DNA of 64,000 bases from Rotaria sp. Silwood1 (taxonomy: Eukaryota > Rotifera > Eurotatoria > Philodinida > Philodinidae): assembly GCA_905250075.1 (NCBI GenBank), contig CAJNOP010000350.1, positions 146,223 to 210,222 on the forward strand, read 5' to 3'. Shown here piece by piece: positions 12,360 through 23,312 of the stretch; the stretch's first letter is position 1, and every line of letters starts with the position of its first letter. Under the pieces are notes generated by a model. The model made no database searches, was not told the DNA's origin, and saw nothing but the letters and a program-made list of their open reading frames with translations. The position numbers and the translations under genes are program-made.

Positions 12360-12675
12360 TGGGAAAGAACAGACCGCGAATCGCATTCCGTCTTCAAATT
12401 CAGTTGCCGGATCGAAGCTCTTCAACCGACTTGAAAACGGCCGGATCTGTGCTTCGTCACCGGAGCGAAAACGGCAGGATATGGCTCGTATCCTGCTGTC
12501 ATGATAAGTTACCGGAACTGTGTCAGAAACGGCAACCGTATTCAGAGATTGCTTCCGAATTCAGTAATAGGCTGGGACTAGACCAGAAACGGAGACAGAA
12601 ACCGGTGCGGGAATCCTGCTTTCGGAATTTCTCGGAAATCCATCGAATCCGACCGTTTCCTGCCGTATATCTTTG
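12360..12675. repeat. GC-rich word island built on CGGAAACGG / CCGGA
   Basis: Same vocabulary as 8390-8760 (GAAACGG, CCGGATC, CCGGAAC, CAGGAT). Open frames are compositional. Lies directly outside the inverted tandem array. Confidence 0.55.
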
Positions 12676-12679
12676 ACCT

Positions 12680-13278
12680 GGGTAAATGAGCAAATTATCA
12701 AGTTAAAATTTCTTCAAATGGTTTTCTTTGAATTACTTTGTGCTAGGTCGAAAACTCAATAAAGCAATAAAAACTTGGACCCAAAGGCCCGTGGAGACAA
12801 ACTCTTTCAGGTTTATTCATAGCTCATTGAGATCTACTGAGTCTTGATGATGTTTCCTTGTAAGTAATTCTAAGGTTGTCTTCAAATAGGAATAGATCAG
12901 TGCCAAGCAATCAATGCATTTCTTTGCGCTTGTGCCAGGATTCTGTTTATCTTGTTTTGCTCTAATAAGCGATTTATTCTTCATTTGCACAATTCAGATC
13001 TGTAGGTAATGTCTCCATAAAAGAATATATACAAACTGCAATTCAGAAACAATAAAATCCATTGTTGTGATAAAAATCATCTTTACATTATCTCACGATG
13101 GAACTTCCCGAGATAATCAATCGGTTATGAGCTGAGACTATATTCAAGTGGCAAAATCTAGTAAGTAGGTAAATACTCAAGAGTGATTCGATTTTCTGGG
13201 TCTTTGATACTGACATGTTCGGATTCTAGTTGATTTTCCAGCGGATTTCGGTATTTCAAAGTCGCACAGTATTTACGA
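12680..13278. other. No gene recognised
   Basis: AT-rich spacer without repeats or conserved frames that I can support. Confidence 0.5.
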
Positions 13279-13450
13279 ATTTTGAGCTAAAATTATAACC
13301 ACAAATAGGTATTTAGTATGTCATCAGTCTATACTAAAATAATGTCCGTCTTTTTCGACAGTTCGTATTTTCAAGCAGATGAATCCAAAAATTCTGGATT
13401 TTTTTTCTGAATTAGTGGTATAAAAAGCTACTTGTGGTTAAAATTTCAGC
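13279..13450. repeat. Short inverted repeat next to a telomere-like foldback
   Basis: GAGCTAAAATTATAACCACA (about 13279) pairs with TGTGGTTAAAATTTCAGCTC (about 13433), an arm of roughly 35 bp around a spacer of about 100 bp. It abuts the telomere-like foldback at 13455. Confidence 0.65.
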
Positions 13451-13454
13451 TCGG

Positions 13455-13517
13455 CGTGGGTGTGGGTGTGGGTATCAGTGTAAGTCAATGAATTCGACAC
13501 CCACACCCACACCCACA
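13455..13517. repeat. Telomere-like TGTGGG/CCCACA foldback (short)
   Basis: GTGGGTGTGGGTGTGGG, a spacer of about 25 bp, then CACCCACACCCACACCCACA: an almost perfect hairpin. The following 13518-14199 shows no gene. Confidence 0.9.
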
Positions 13518-14199
13518 AAATCTGTCTATTTCGCTAATCTTTATCTACTGACCTTGCACAAATATTATCAAGAGTTTTAAATGGGCGAAAAACATGTGGT
13601 TTCATACAACTTCCATTTCAGTGAAATTAAAACAAAATAGATTTTCGAGTGTTCAGCACACGCATGATACAACCTGTAGATTGTATGACATTTTATAGTA
13701 GACTATAGACTAGAGAACGAATCTGTATCAAAAATTCATACGAGCTTCCATAAATTACAAAAACGACTTTGTGGCAATCTCCGTGGAGAAATCGTACGAA
13801 CTCATCAGAAGTTAATATTTCTTATGAGCATGAACGTTCAAGACTTGATGACACATTGGCAAAAACAAATATTTCGAGATAATTGCGTGCCTTCTCGAAC
13901 TATTCACATGAGAGTTATCGATGTTATATTTTGAAATGGCTAGTAGTTTTCAACACTCTTGCTAGCATTTTGGGTGCTTAGTTACACCATAAATCCTGAT
14001 CCTAAGCACCAATCCGATCTCAATTGACTTATGTGCGGCTGAGTTATGAATCAAACACTGTCAAAGGAGCTAATTTGAAGATGAAAGTACCAAAATGGCT
14101 GAGATGTACTTATCTTACGACAAAGACATTGTTCAATTCACGACTTGATCGCACATTAACGAATTGAGATTATATCTGTTAATCCGTGTACGTAACTAA

Positions 14200-14453
14200 A
14201 GGGTGTGGGGTGGAAAGTGGAGTGTGAGCGTAATCTCTCTACTCTTCCATCTATACTCCATCCACACATACCACCTTCACTCCATACGCCACATCTCACC
14301 CCACACCCCACACCTCACACTTCACACCCCGCCCTACCCCACATCCTCACCCATATTCCACACCCTACACCCACATCTCACATCCACATCCAACAACCAC
14401 ATCCCACTCCACATCTTTACTCACACCACACATTCACACTCCATCCTTACAGT
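14200..14453. repeat. Telomere-like degenerate array, mainly C-rich
   Basis: A short G-rich arm (14200-14227) faces about 210 bp of degenerate CCACA/CACCC sequence. Units are more diverged than in the other arrays. Open frames rich in His, Pro, Ser and Thr are repeat translations. Bases 14454-15230 hold no recognisable gene. Confidence 0.75.
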
Positions 14454-15230
14454 CCATATCCTAGCTATCATATTGGACTCTCACTGCTAAAAATGTCAAG
14501 TGTATATAGCTTTGGTTTATTGAGTTATAAAGTTTTCTACTTTCGGCTGTTTTCGCCAGAAAAAATAGATAACTGCCTCTAATTTTTGAAGGAAGAGTCG
14601 TCCAAAAAAATCCTTTTAGACTTTTTACCCGCCAAATGTCCTCTATCGATTGACATATGGAAGAACGAAATTGGAGCGTATCACCTGAAAAAGTTTCCTC
14701 GTCAGAAACACATCCGCGCACTTACAAACCCATACACACGCATACACATGTGTGTGACCATATACCCTTGTCCTAATGAGCGTCAAAGATCCAGACTCAC
14801 ACAAACAAAAGTATCCGCAGAATGAACTATAAAATAATTTAAAAGTCGTATGTCCTCTGTAACAGAGAGAATGATACCTACGTATGTTTAAGATTGTAAT
14901 TTGTGAGAACTTACCTCCATTATTATCGTTTACAAAATAATCACTAGGAAGATACGTAGTTTTAAATTATTCGTGACATGAGCTCAGTATAAAGTTTCAT
15001 ATATTAGTAACAGAAATAAAATAGCTTTTTGGTAATACTTCAGTATAACTGTCAAAGTATTTATATGATCTTTGTTTTGCATTTTTTCCTGCGCAATACC
15101 AAACGAGTAATTTTGCGTTTTTTATATGACACATGATTAATTACCATTTTTTCCAACCTTCCTCGTCTTTTTGTATGATGAATCGCTTCCTTTTTTCGTA
15201 GAATACAGCAAACCAAATATTCTTCTTATT

Positions 15231-15329
15231 GAGGGTGTGGATGTGAGGTGTGGACGTGGGTGCGGGTGGGTGTGGGTGTAGTCGCGGGTGTTGATGAAGA
15301 CCAGGAAAACACCCACACTCACACCCTCA
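15231..15329. repeat. Telomere-like TGTGGG/CCCACA foldback
   Basis: Starts TGAGGGTGTGG and ends CACACCCTCA, giving perfect 10-bp inverted termini around a G-rich arm, spacer and short C-rich arm. Confidence 0.9.
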
Positions 15330-17046
15330 TAGATAGTAATGGAGCATGCATTTTTGAAAGCTAATTTTATTCTTGAAGTTAAAAAATGAAAAGAAAATTT
15401 TCGAAAAAAACGCAAAAAATTTCTTACCAACCTAATAGTAAACATGGCCCATGGGTATCCCTTCGCCGAAATGCTCTTTCTGCCTTCGAGCTGAATAAAT
15501 AGTATAAGAAGGAAGAAGAACTACAAGTGGTTTCGTAATACACCTGGTAACGTGCAAGCCTATGCGCTTTCTTTGTTCAAGCTCCGATGGAATTACTCGT
15601 AATTTCATCAAAGTGGATAAATCAGATTTCACAGAAATTTTCGAGAGAGTGGCGAATCTTTGTCGATGTACAAGAGTATCTGGTAGCAAAAAGCCAAAGC
15701 TATCTTTCTATTCAAAAGAAGAAAAAGCTAGTTTCGGCTGTGGTGTTGTTGCCAATCGAGCACCCCTTCACTGTACATGCTTATGCAAATATACTCCACA
15801 TGTGGTCACCGATTTACAAAGAATAATATATTTATGCGCGCTTCATGCTATGCCTGTCAATAGAAGCATAGAAATAGGTGCGCGATTGCGATACCATTAC
15901 CTTTGCATACTGCTTAAAAACAATTTCTATGTAACACTGTAGTCCTAAAAAATGATCCAAAGCGAAGAAAACATTTTAAAGAGAGGATTTACATAGAAGC
16001 CATCCAAAATTGCATGTCGACGGCACGGATGAAAATTCAAAAAGAAAAAACAATCTCTATGAAAAGCCACTTAGAGAAGCACAATATTAGAATTTTTAAA
16101 CGCTGCCTTTGAAAGTTAGCCTAGATTGACTTTTGTGTCCCTAGTAAAATAGTGTAAAACGGAGGCATTTTGTATTTGGCCTACAACTCTCTGCAAGCTT
16201 CATAGAAGCTGACACTATTTAATACCGTTGGCTAGAGAAATGTTCACTTTACAACCTCCACTATCTGTCATCATCCCATCAACTTTGGTGTTGTGACCAG
16301 GATCGAAATACTGAACAAAATAGTATTTAGGGTTAAAGAGATCTTTAAAAACGTCGCTCTTAAACATCTAAGCACGCCATCAGATACAGTTCGCAAAGGT
16401 GTATCTTCGGATATGTAAACTAGAATTTTAAGACAGGGTCAATGAAATCACCACCCAAGCCGGATGCCGAAAAGTTTTATATTTCAAGATAAACTAACAG
16501 GTTCGAAAGAGCACAGAAAGTTAGCCATATACCCAAATTTTTAGCCCTATTGAATGAAGTCTTTTAGCGATTTGGTGATCCAAATTTTTGTTAGGCAGGA
16601 TCAAGGGGGAAAAAGCTGGTTTTATGATTCTGTGATTCTATTGATTCTATTGATTCTGATTGGTTTTAAATGACTCTATTTCATTCCATGTGATTCTATT
16701 GATTTCTACTACTGCTAGACATTTGAAAATATTTAACTAAATAAAGAGATTTTCGAGCCAATAAGAAATGAAATATTATCCGTGACGTTTATAGAATGGT
16801 TAAACAATTAGAACCAAGCAGTATAGATATTTTTTTTCAATTTTTTTTATTAAAAAAACAATTTAACTATATATTTTTCCATAACACGATTTAAACGATC
16901 CGATGACAATTTATGTTTTTCTTCGGTCAAATACTAAATAGCAGTGTTTTTATGAAGATATTTTATTTTTCCATCAATATTAACTAAGACGTACGAATCT
17001 TCTAAGTCAGGATTGATAGTGTCAGGTACATCTTTCATAGATTGTA
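15330..17046. other. No gene recognised; short GATTCTATT repeat
   Basis: Open frames near 15432-15942 on both strands lack homology I can recognise and have no convincing splice or start context. At 16620-16710 the word TGATTCTATT recurs about six times. Confidence 0.5.
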
Positions 17047-17135
17047 AGGATGTGGGTGGGGTGTGAATGCGGTATATGGCTGTGAATGTGGATGTTCCCA
17101 TACTCTCGAGTTTTATCCCACCCACATCTACTCCC
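17047..17135. repeat. Telomere-like foldback, degenerate
   Basis: GGATGTGGGTGGGGTGTG at the left and CCCACCCACATCTACTCCC at the right, with an intervening GAATGTGGATGTTCCCATA that forms a small inner palindrome. Confidence 0.75.
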
Positions 17136-17216
17136 ATAGCCTCTCGAAGCTCGGCACATGAGTCCTTGGGAAAAATTGCACAAAAGAATACTTACAAAGT
17201 AAGCAAAAAACATAAG

Positions 17217-17288
17217 CACTTCGCATAGGATTCAAACCCATACTGTGTTTGTGGTATTGTCGTTAATCACTCTGCTAAATACGAAGTG
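17217..17288 (-). pseudogene. tRNA-like sequence (72 nt), probably a tRNA pseudogene or SINE head
   Basis: Read on the minus strand, the ends CACTTCG and CGAAGTG give a perfect 7-bp acceptor stem. The A-box-like TAGCAGAGTGATTAACG and B-box-like GGGTTTGAATCC lie at the right spacing, and the T stem (ATGGG/CCTAT) pairs with one G-T. The D and anticodon stems pair poorly, so I do not call a functional tRNA or an anticodon. Confidence 0.45.
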
Positions 17289-18217
17289 TTCTCACTTGAA
17301 CTACATTTAGACGATCCCACATCTAATAGAATGGCCCACAAGGAGCAATAAAAAGTATAAAAATGTTGATAAATGGTGGTTGGTACGATGCGTATTTACT
17401 AGGCCACCTAAAACGGTTCAATAATGCGAACAACAATGATCGTTATCAGTGGTCGTTTCTGTATTGCCGTAAACGTCGGTGTTAGTGATGGTCGATTTCC
17501 CCGTCCACCCACCGTTATTCAAAGGCATTGTCAGACATATTTTGGAGGCTCAATTAGCATGCGAAGATGTTTGCTTTGTGTATTCTCCTTAAGATGAGTG
17601 CAAAAATTCGATGTTTCACGGAGAAAGCGAAAGGCTGTTTGAGTTTTTTTCGCTTTCGCGCTTATCCCAACAAGAGAATTTTTTTATGAATGTGAGGTCT
17701 GTAGAAACCTTTTCGACCCTGTTCGGGTTTAAATGAACAGCTCTCAATGAGGTCTACACTGCAATGCTATGTGGATCGAGTAATAAGGTTTTCTGTGAAA
17801 TAGCGCATGGCAATGAGAATTGCTGCTATTAGCGACCATAGAGAAGGATACGTATCTTTTCATTGCTCTTCATCGAACATTTTTAGCAAGTCAGCAAATC
17901 TTTCTCGTTCTGCTCTTATAGTTTGGTGCTGTGAGTTTTGTCCTTTTTTTCCTTTGTTGACCATATGAAATGGTCTTATTTGGTCACTTTCACTATAGCA
18001 TTTTCCCAATCTACGAGTTTCCTACCTTTTTTCTCTTCTATCATACAGATTCATTTTCTCTCCCATATGATTCATGCAGTGCACTTCGATGTTTCTTCTT
18101 CCCAATCATTCATCTAGACATTGTACCCTTGACATATCCCAACGCTACTAGTTTGGTTTTGAAATGAGGAAAAAATTGTGCCTTTTTTAAGCAGTGCCTT
18201 CTGTCTTTTATTCGATG
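17289..18217. other. No gene recognised
   Basis: No conserved reading frame or structured repeat that I can support. Confidence 0.5.
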
Positions 18218-19243
18218 TACTTTGAATGTGAAAATAGCATAACGTACGATGCCCAAGTAATGGGACAAATATAGAGCCCTATTTCTCTTCGATAGAAGGA
18301 TGCTAGAAGAAATATTTTTATACCAGAAAATAGAGCCTTTTCTACTCTTTTGAATCGTATATAACTTATTTTTATAATACGTTCGTAAATGAAACGACGC
18401 AACAGACAAGTGAAGCACCCTTAAAAAGAATTCGCACTTTTTATGAGATTCAGAAAAATGCCGCAAAATGTTGATCCCTATATCTCTTCGATACACCGAT
18501 CCTGCAAAGAATGTTTTTTTATTAGTTGATAGGAAATTTTCTTCTCTATCGAACAGTATATGATATATATTTGCTAGACATTCTTAAAAGAAATGAGACA
18601 AGAAAAAAAAGAGAAACACTCGTGTAATAAATTTGCAACTTTTAGATGAACTTGTCAAAAACATCTTGTTAGACAACAATTAATTCGATTTCTATGCACT
18701 CACCAAAAAGATCTTGTAAAACGATAGTTAATTCGACTTTTATGAATTCGTTAAAAAAATTTTGTAAAACGACAATTAATAATAATTACCTGTCGTCTAC
18801 AAGATGTTTATGATTAATTCGTATACAAATTACAAATTTATTACGCGAGTCTTTCTGTTTTTTCTTGTCGCATTGCATTCATGAATGTCTGACAAATACA
18901 AATCATATACTGTTTGATTACGGAGAAAGTTTCCTATCAACTGATAAAAAAATATTCTTTTCTGAACCTATTTATCAAACGGATACTAGGATCGACATTT
19001 TATGCGAGGCTTTTTTTTTATAAAAAATGCGAATTCTTTTTAGATGTGCTTCTCTTTTCTATTGCGCTGTTTGATTGATGACGTGTCATAAAAATAAGTT
19101 ATATACGATTCGAAAGAAGAGAGAAAGCTCTATTTTCTCGTATCAAAACATTTCTTCTAGCACCCTTCTGTCAAGGAGAACTAGACCTCGACATTTGTCC
19201 CATCTCTTTTGCATCGTACGTTAGTTGAAAATATAATACGATA
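18218..19243. mobile_element. 1-kb palindromic (foldback) element
   Basis: Left arm (about 18218-18680) and right arm (about 18800-19243) are reverse complements over some 450 bp with scattered differences. Examples: AACGTACGATGC pairs with GCATCGTACGTT, GGATGCTAGAAGAAATA with its counterpart near 19160, and AATCGTATATAACTTATTTTTAT with the right arm near 19095. A central spacer of about 100 bp contains two near-copies of TTGTAAAACGA. No transposase frame; non-autonomous. A fragment of the same family lies at 32305-32395. Confidence 0.85.
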
Positions 19244-19284
19244 GTGAGTGTTGAGTAGAGTCAAGGTGAAGGTCAGGGGTGCAG

Positions 19285-19510
19285 GAACACTGAAAAATGG
19301 CTTCAATGAGACGCTAAACGGTGAAAAAACGACATAAATATTGTTCACCGTTTTTTCATCTAAGCGGCGTTAAACGGCAAAGTTTATATTACGGCTAAAA
19401 CACGGTCCATAACTTTATCACGAACAGCTATCGTTTTCCATCGTTTAAGGCAGTAGTCATGGCAGCTTTTTTACCGTTTATTGCAGTATATGACGTCGTT
19501 TCTGACCTGC
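19285..19510. repeat. Word island built on CGTTTAACGG / CCGTTTT
   Basis: Permuted copies of AAACGG, CCGTTTT and CGTTTA in both orientations, starting with AACACTGAAAAA. Similar islands are at 58330-58575 and 61365-61560. Confidence 0.5.
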
Positions 19511-19544
19511 GGAATCAATGAGCTCTGATACTCTTACACATGAT

Positions 19545-20045
19545 TAAGCCGACCGAGTTGTTCTATGTATGCACAACCCGTCGTCTAAACGCGTGCTTAT
19601 GCACGATTAACTTTTTTTGCATAAATAAAGTTGTGTATGCATGAAACATGTATAACATAACTATATGCGTACCTGTGTACGATTACCATCTCAATCTGTA
19701 CCGTACATAATCTATACATGGATAAGATGGCAAATTGTGATCTGATGGACTACATTTTCTAAAGCAAGTGTTCCTATTGAGTTAACGATTTCAAACAGCA
19801 CAACGGCAAAAGATCGGACGGATCGTACACGAATGGCTTGAATTTGCATTAGTTGGTGAATGACTATATAGTGACAGGATTCATTTTCAAATTCGATGAA
19901 TAAATGGCTACTTCTTTCATATGAATCTGTGTGGCTATATCTCGTTGAATGCGAAATTAAACCTGCTGTGCAAGCACATATACACTTCTAATCTTACATG
20001 TTAAAAAAAAGCATTTACGCGTATACATGCATAATTTTAATCATA
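19545..20045. repeat. Word island built on TGTATGCATG
   Basis: The left part (19545-19735) repeats TGTATGCA, ATGCACGATTA and CATGTATA; the right part (19975-20045) has TACATGTTA, GTATACATGCATAA. The middle has no recognisable content. Confidence 0.4.
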
Positions 20046-20145
20046 ACTAGGAGTGTCATGTAAACATCGGGTAGCGTTGGAACACTTCGCATTTCACCGA
20101 GTGATTATTGGCAGCACGACAAACACAGCACGCGTTCGAAATGTG

Positions 20146-20225
20146 AGGATGTGGGTGCGTGTGTGGGGTTTGGGTTGGTTAGCTGTGGATATTAGTCTTT
20201 TTTTCATGTGCACCCGCACCCGCAC
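20146..20225. repeat. Telomere-like foldback, left part, split by a hAT remnant
   Basis: G-rich arm GGATGTGGGTGCGTGTGTGG, spacer, then GTGCACCCGCACCCGCAC. The hAT-type element at 20226 begins directly after it and telomere-like sequence resumes at 21042. Confidence 0.8.
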
Positions 20226-21041
20226 TAGAGATCTGTGGAGTCACGTTTTTTAACTCCAACTCAGACTCCGAAAATTTTTTAAGATTCCAACTCCGACTCC
20301 GCTTTGAAAGTTTGTTACAACTCCGATTCTGACTCCGACTCCGGAAAAATTCTGAAATTGTTTTTCTATTTAAATCAAGATTCCACTTTGCTAATAACGA
20401 TGATGAAAAAGATATTGGCGTTCTGAATTTTTGGCATAAATCACAGGGTTTATTTCCAACGTTATCTTCAATTGCGAGAAGAATCGTTGCAATACGGGCT
20501 TCAAACATCACGATTGAATGCCATTTTTTCATCGTCGAAAAACAGTGTCGGCGAGCGTAGAATAAATTTTCGCGGTGAAAAGCTTCATCAGCTCATGTTT
20601 TTTTAAAAAAACTTAGTTTTATCTAAAGAATTTTATCAGACCAAGATGACACCAACAAAAAGATCAAAATTTGACCCAGTTTCAATTATGTCAGAACATT
20701 CACTGAAACAGTACTTAAAAAAGCACGTGAAGAAGATGAAAATATATCTAATAACGAAAGTGGAGATATTGACTGGTGCTAATCTTTTTTTCTTCGCAGT
20801 AATCACTTGTAAAAGTTAATTCAGTGTGGATGTTTTTCAGCTTTCTTTCCATTTTTCTATTTGATGTTACTTAGTTATTGAACTAAAAGTTCTTGCTAAC
20901 CAGAAGTTACAATTGTGAAAGATAACTGTTGCACACGAGAAGAATGCAATAGGCTTTTCGGAGTGTCTATATTTTACCTCGACTCCGGCTCCGACTCCGA
21001 CGGAATCGGAATCGGGTTTCGGAGTTAGATGTAGATCTCTA
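20226..21041 (+). mobile_element. hAT-family DNA transposon remnant
   Basis: Termini are TAGAGATCT (20226) and AGATCTCTA (ending 21041). The flanking 8-mers ACCCGCAC and ACCCACAC differ at one base, as expected for an old hAT 8-bp target duplication, though the repeat-rich target weakens this. Inside on the plus strand, about 20385-20545 encodes a hAT C-terminal dimerisation motif (LNFWHKSQGLFPTLSSIARR followed by IVAIRASN), and a tail ending EDENISNNESGDIDWC near 20779 may be the transposase C-terminus. Only the 3' end of a transposase is present, so the copy is internally deleted and non-autonomous. Subterminal regions are filled with ACTCCGACTCCG words. Confidence 0.75.
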
Positions 21042-21461
21042 ACCCACACACGGACATCCCATAGGGTGTGGGTGAGTGTGGGAGTGGGGCGAGGATGTGG
21101 GTGAGTGTGGGAGTGGGGGTGGGAGTGTGGGTGGGGGTGGGAGTGGGGGCGAAAATGTGGGTGGGTGTAGGAGTGGGGGCGGGGGTGTGGGTGTGGATGG
21201 GTGTGAGGTGTGGATGTGGGTGGGTGGGAGCGTGGGTGGGTGTGAGTGTGGATGCGTGTGAGTGTGGATGGGTGTGAGTGTGGGTGGGTGTGAGTGTGGG
21301 TGGGTGTGAGTGTGGGTGTGGGTGGGTATGGGTGTGGGTATCGGCTGTGGGCGTGGGTATGGGTGTGGGTGTCGTTGTGAGTGTGGTCGGATATCACAAT
21401 TACACCCACGCCACTGACCCACACCTACATCCCACATCCACACCCAGCCACCCACACCCTA
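21042..21461. repeat. Large telomere-like foldback array
   Basis: About 330 bp of degenerate TGTGGG/GTGGGAGTG units, the same core as in 10534-10636 (GGATATCACAATT), then a C-rich arm ending CACCCACACCCTAATTAA. Inner termini AGGGTGTGGG (21063) and CCCACACCCT are inverted repeats. Open frames on both strands are repeat translations. Confidence 0.9.
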
Positions 21462-21462
21462 A

Positions 21463-21575
21463 TTAATGCTAATTAAGGTGAGTACTCATCGTAATTAGCG
21501 CTAATTAGTTGAGTACTTACATTAATTAGTGCTAATTAGATGACTACTAATTAAGTGAGTACTAATTAATCCATT
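21463..21575. repeat. Short tandem word repeat (GCTAATTAG..GAGTACT)
   Basis: Four diverged units of about 30-37 bp containing TAATTAGTGCTAATTAG and GTGAGTACT, immediately right of the telomere-like array. Bases 21576-21894 hold no recognised gene. Confidence 0.7.
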
Positions 21576-21905
21576 ATCACTTATTTAACAAACACATAGT
21601 GCCTTAGCATCAGAATTCATAAAACAGACTGGATATGATTATTAAAATGTTGATGCCTAAGTGAGGATCAAATTTGGAGTTTACGCACTTTGGAGCTCAC
21701 TTTATTTGCCCCAATAATCTAGTTCTTCACTACACATGAAAAATGATTAACACCTATGAAACGCGATATGCACCAGATACTCGACGATATTTTGCACAAA
21801 TATCTATCAGATGATTTCAAACTGATTGTCGGCAATCAAAACAGTCGAGATAACAAGAGAGAACTCATACGAAAGCGTCCACCACCGTGGTTGCTAACAA
21901 ACAAG

Positions 21906-22281
21906 AAGAAGAAGAAGAAGAAAGAAGAAGAATACTCCACCTTTCGGCTACCTTTCAGTATAGGGTAATGTCCGAGGACATTTTCATTAGACCGATATTT
22001 TTTCCTACAACTATTTCTAGCCGTAGCTCTGGACAGAAGGCTGGCCTGACTCAGAGTTCTTCCGCTCATTTGAGCTCCCTGTACACATCGACTAACCCCA
22101 TACTAGCTATAATAGCTGGTGTATGTCACAATGTAGCCAGTGTGCTACTGTACGGGTAATCCGAGACAAAATAGCCGTTAGTGACTTGTCTAGGGTCATT
22201 CGATACCTGGGGATGGCGAGGTTCGAACACAGTACCTTGGTAGTGTGAGTCCAACAACTTCACCACTCAGCCATGGCGACT
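21906..22281 (-). mobile_element. tRNA-derived SINE, full-length copy
   Basis: Read on the minus strand, the 5' head (22280-22210) is tRNA-like: GTCGCCATGGCTGAGTGGT (A box) and GTTCGAACCTC (B box), resembling tRNA-Ser/Leu. A body of about 250 bp follows, and the element ends in a (TTC)n-type tail (the GAA-rich run at 21905-21931 on plus). It is flanked by a direct repeat, TAACAAACAAG at 21895-21905 and TAACAAACAA at 22282, the expected target-site duplication. A second, older copy is at 57498-57858. Confidence 0.85.
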
Positions 22282-22770
22282 TAACAAACAAACAAGCAAA
22301 AAGTAAGTATTTCCTCTACTATCCTTCAACTAAAACAACGATTATTCCATTTTTCTTTCAACAGAACCAAAAAAATCTAAGAGCCCACCACCATCATCTT
22401 CATGGAACTCGTACCATGACATTTCATTTACAATCGTTTCTTCATCGATCAATCATTAAAACCACAATACAATGACCAATTCATGGAGAAATTTTCCATT
22501 TACTTCATACTAATCAGAACCAGATTCATTGTTTCTTTGTTTTTGTCTGTTCTTTCCTTATGTACCAAAACGTCTTCGCTTATTTTGTTACAGTAAACTC
22601 TTAGTACAATCTTTGAATTTACTAGCTAAACAAGAAACAGTCAGTTATGTGTTGCAATTTTTCCTTATAGATCAAGTATACCTTCTAAACACTGATTGTC
22701 CTTATACAGGCAAGACTAAACGCAATCAAAATTCTCCAATCCGCTCGATTGGACACGACAGAACTGTCAA

Positions 22771-22815
22771 GCCATTTGACAAGATCCTTAAGCAAGATCG
22801 AAACAGGTCGTGGTC
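22771..22815 (+). ncRNA. Hammerhead-ribozyme-like motif, copy 1 (degenerate)
   Basis: Layout is stem I strand, core-like TTGACAA, stem II (GATC..GATC), GAAAC, then GTC followed by GTGGTCC. The core departs from the consensus CTGATGA, so activity is doubtful. Confidence 0.4.
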
Positions 22816-22924
22816 CGCTTGTCTCACCCTCACCCTCATCTCTACTTCGTGCGAATTTCAGCTTTCAAATCCGAGATCATTTAGATTTTTGGATTTGACA
22901 TTTGAAATTATATCTGAAGTAAAA

Positions 22925-22969
22925 ACTACTTAATGAAGACCCTTGAGAAAGGTCGAAACCGGTCGTAGT
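22925..22969 (+). ncRNA. Hammerhead-ribozyme-like motif, copy 2 (degenerate)
   Basis: ACTAC (22925) can pair with GTAGT (22965) as stem I. Between them are TTAATGA, stem II GACC/GGTC with loop CTTGAGAAA, GAAAC and the expected GTC cleavage triplet (22962-22964). Core differs from CTGATGA at two positions. Confidence 0.45.
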
Positions 22970-23312
22970 AATTTCTATATAATGCTCACACTCTTACCCT
23001 CACCTTCAACGCTTATCTCTTTTAATTTTCTTATTAAAGTAGAAAGAAATGAAGAGTATATCGAAATAAGCGGATAACTAGTGCTTTTGATGGCCTCTTG
23101 AACAGTAACCAATACATTAATAAACTTAGTAAAAGTAGTTAAAGTCTTTGTTTGATATAATTTGATTGATATTGTCATTTATGCTGTAGTTCATTATTTT
23201 ATCAAGAAAATTAATCTAAACTAATATTGAATTATAGTTTTATTATGAAGAAAAAAACAGAGTTTAATAAGTGTAGGCTTCATTAAATAATTTAAAATAT
23301 GAATGTTGCTGT

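Larger units (their letters stand above)
22529..23010 (+). mobile_element. Relic of a Penelope-like element (3' part)
   Basis: A stretch near 22680-22760 reads VYLLNTDCPYTGKTKRNQNS, which resembles the YIGKTKR motif of GIY-YIG endonucleases at the C-terminus of Penelope-like elements. It is followed by two tandem copies (unit about 155 bp) carrying hammerhead-ribozyme-like motifs, as in the pseudo-LTRs of this group. The copy is a broken, old fragment; no reverse transcriptase is visible. A further degraded stretch with the same CTTCACCCTC..TATCTTCGTG vocabulary is at 29090-29150. Confidence 0.5.

Noticed and set aside
15432-15942. Candidate genes on both strands
   Set aside because: No recognised homology, no convincing start or splice sites, and frames on opposite strands overlap.
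20867-21466. Long open frames rich in His-Pro-Thr or Val-Gly-Trp-Cys
   Set aside because: They are translations of the TGTGGG/CCCACA repeat on both strands and appear at every such array.
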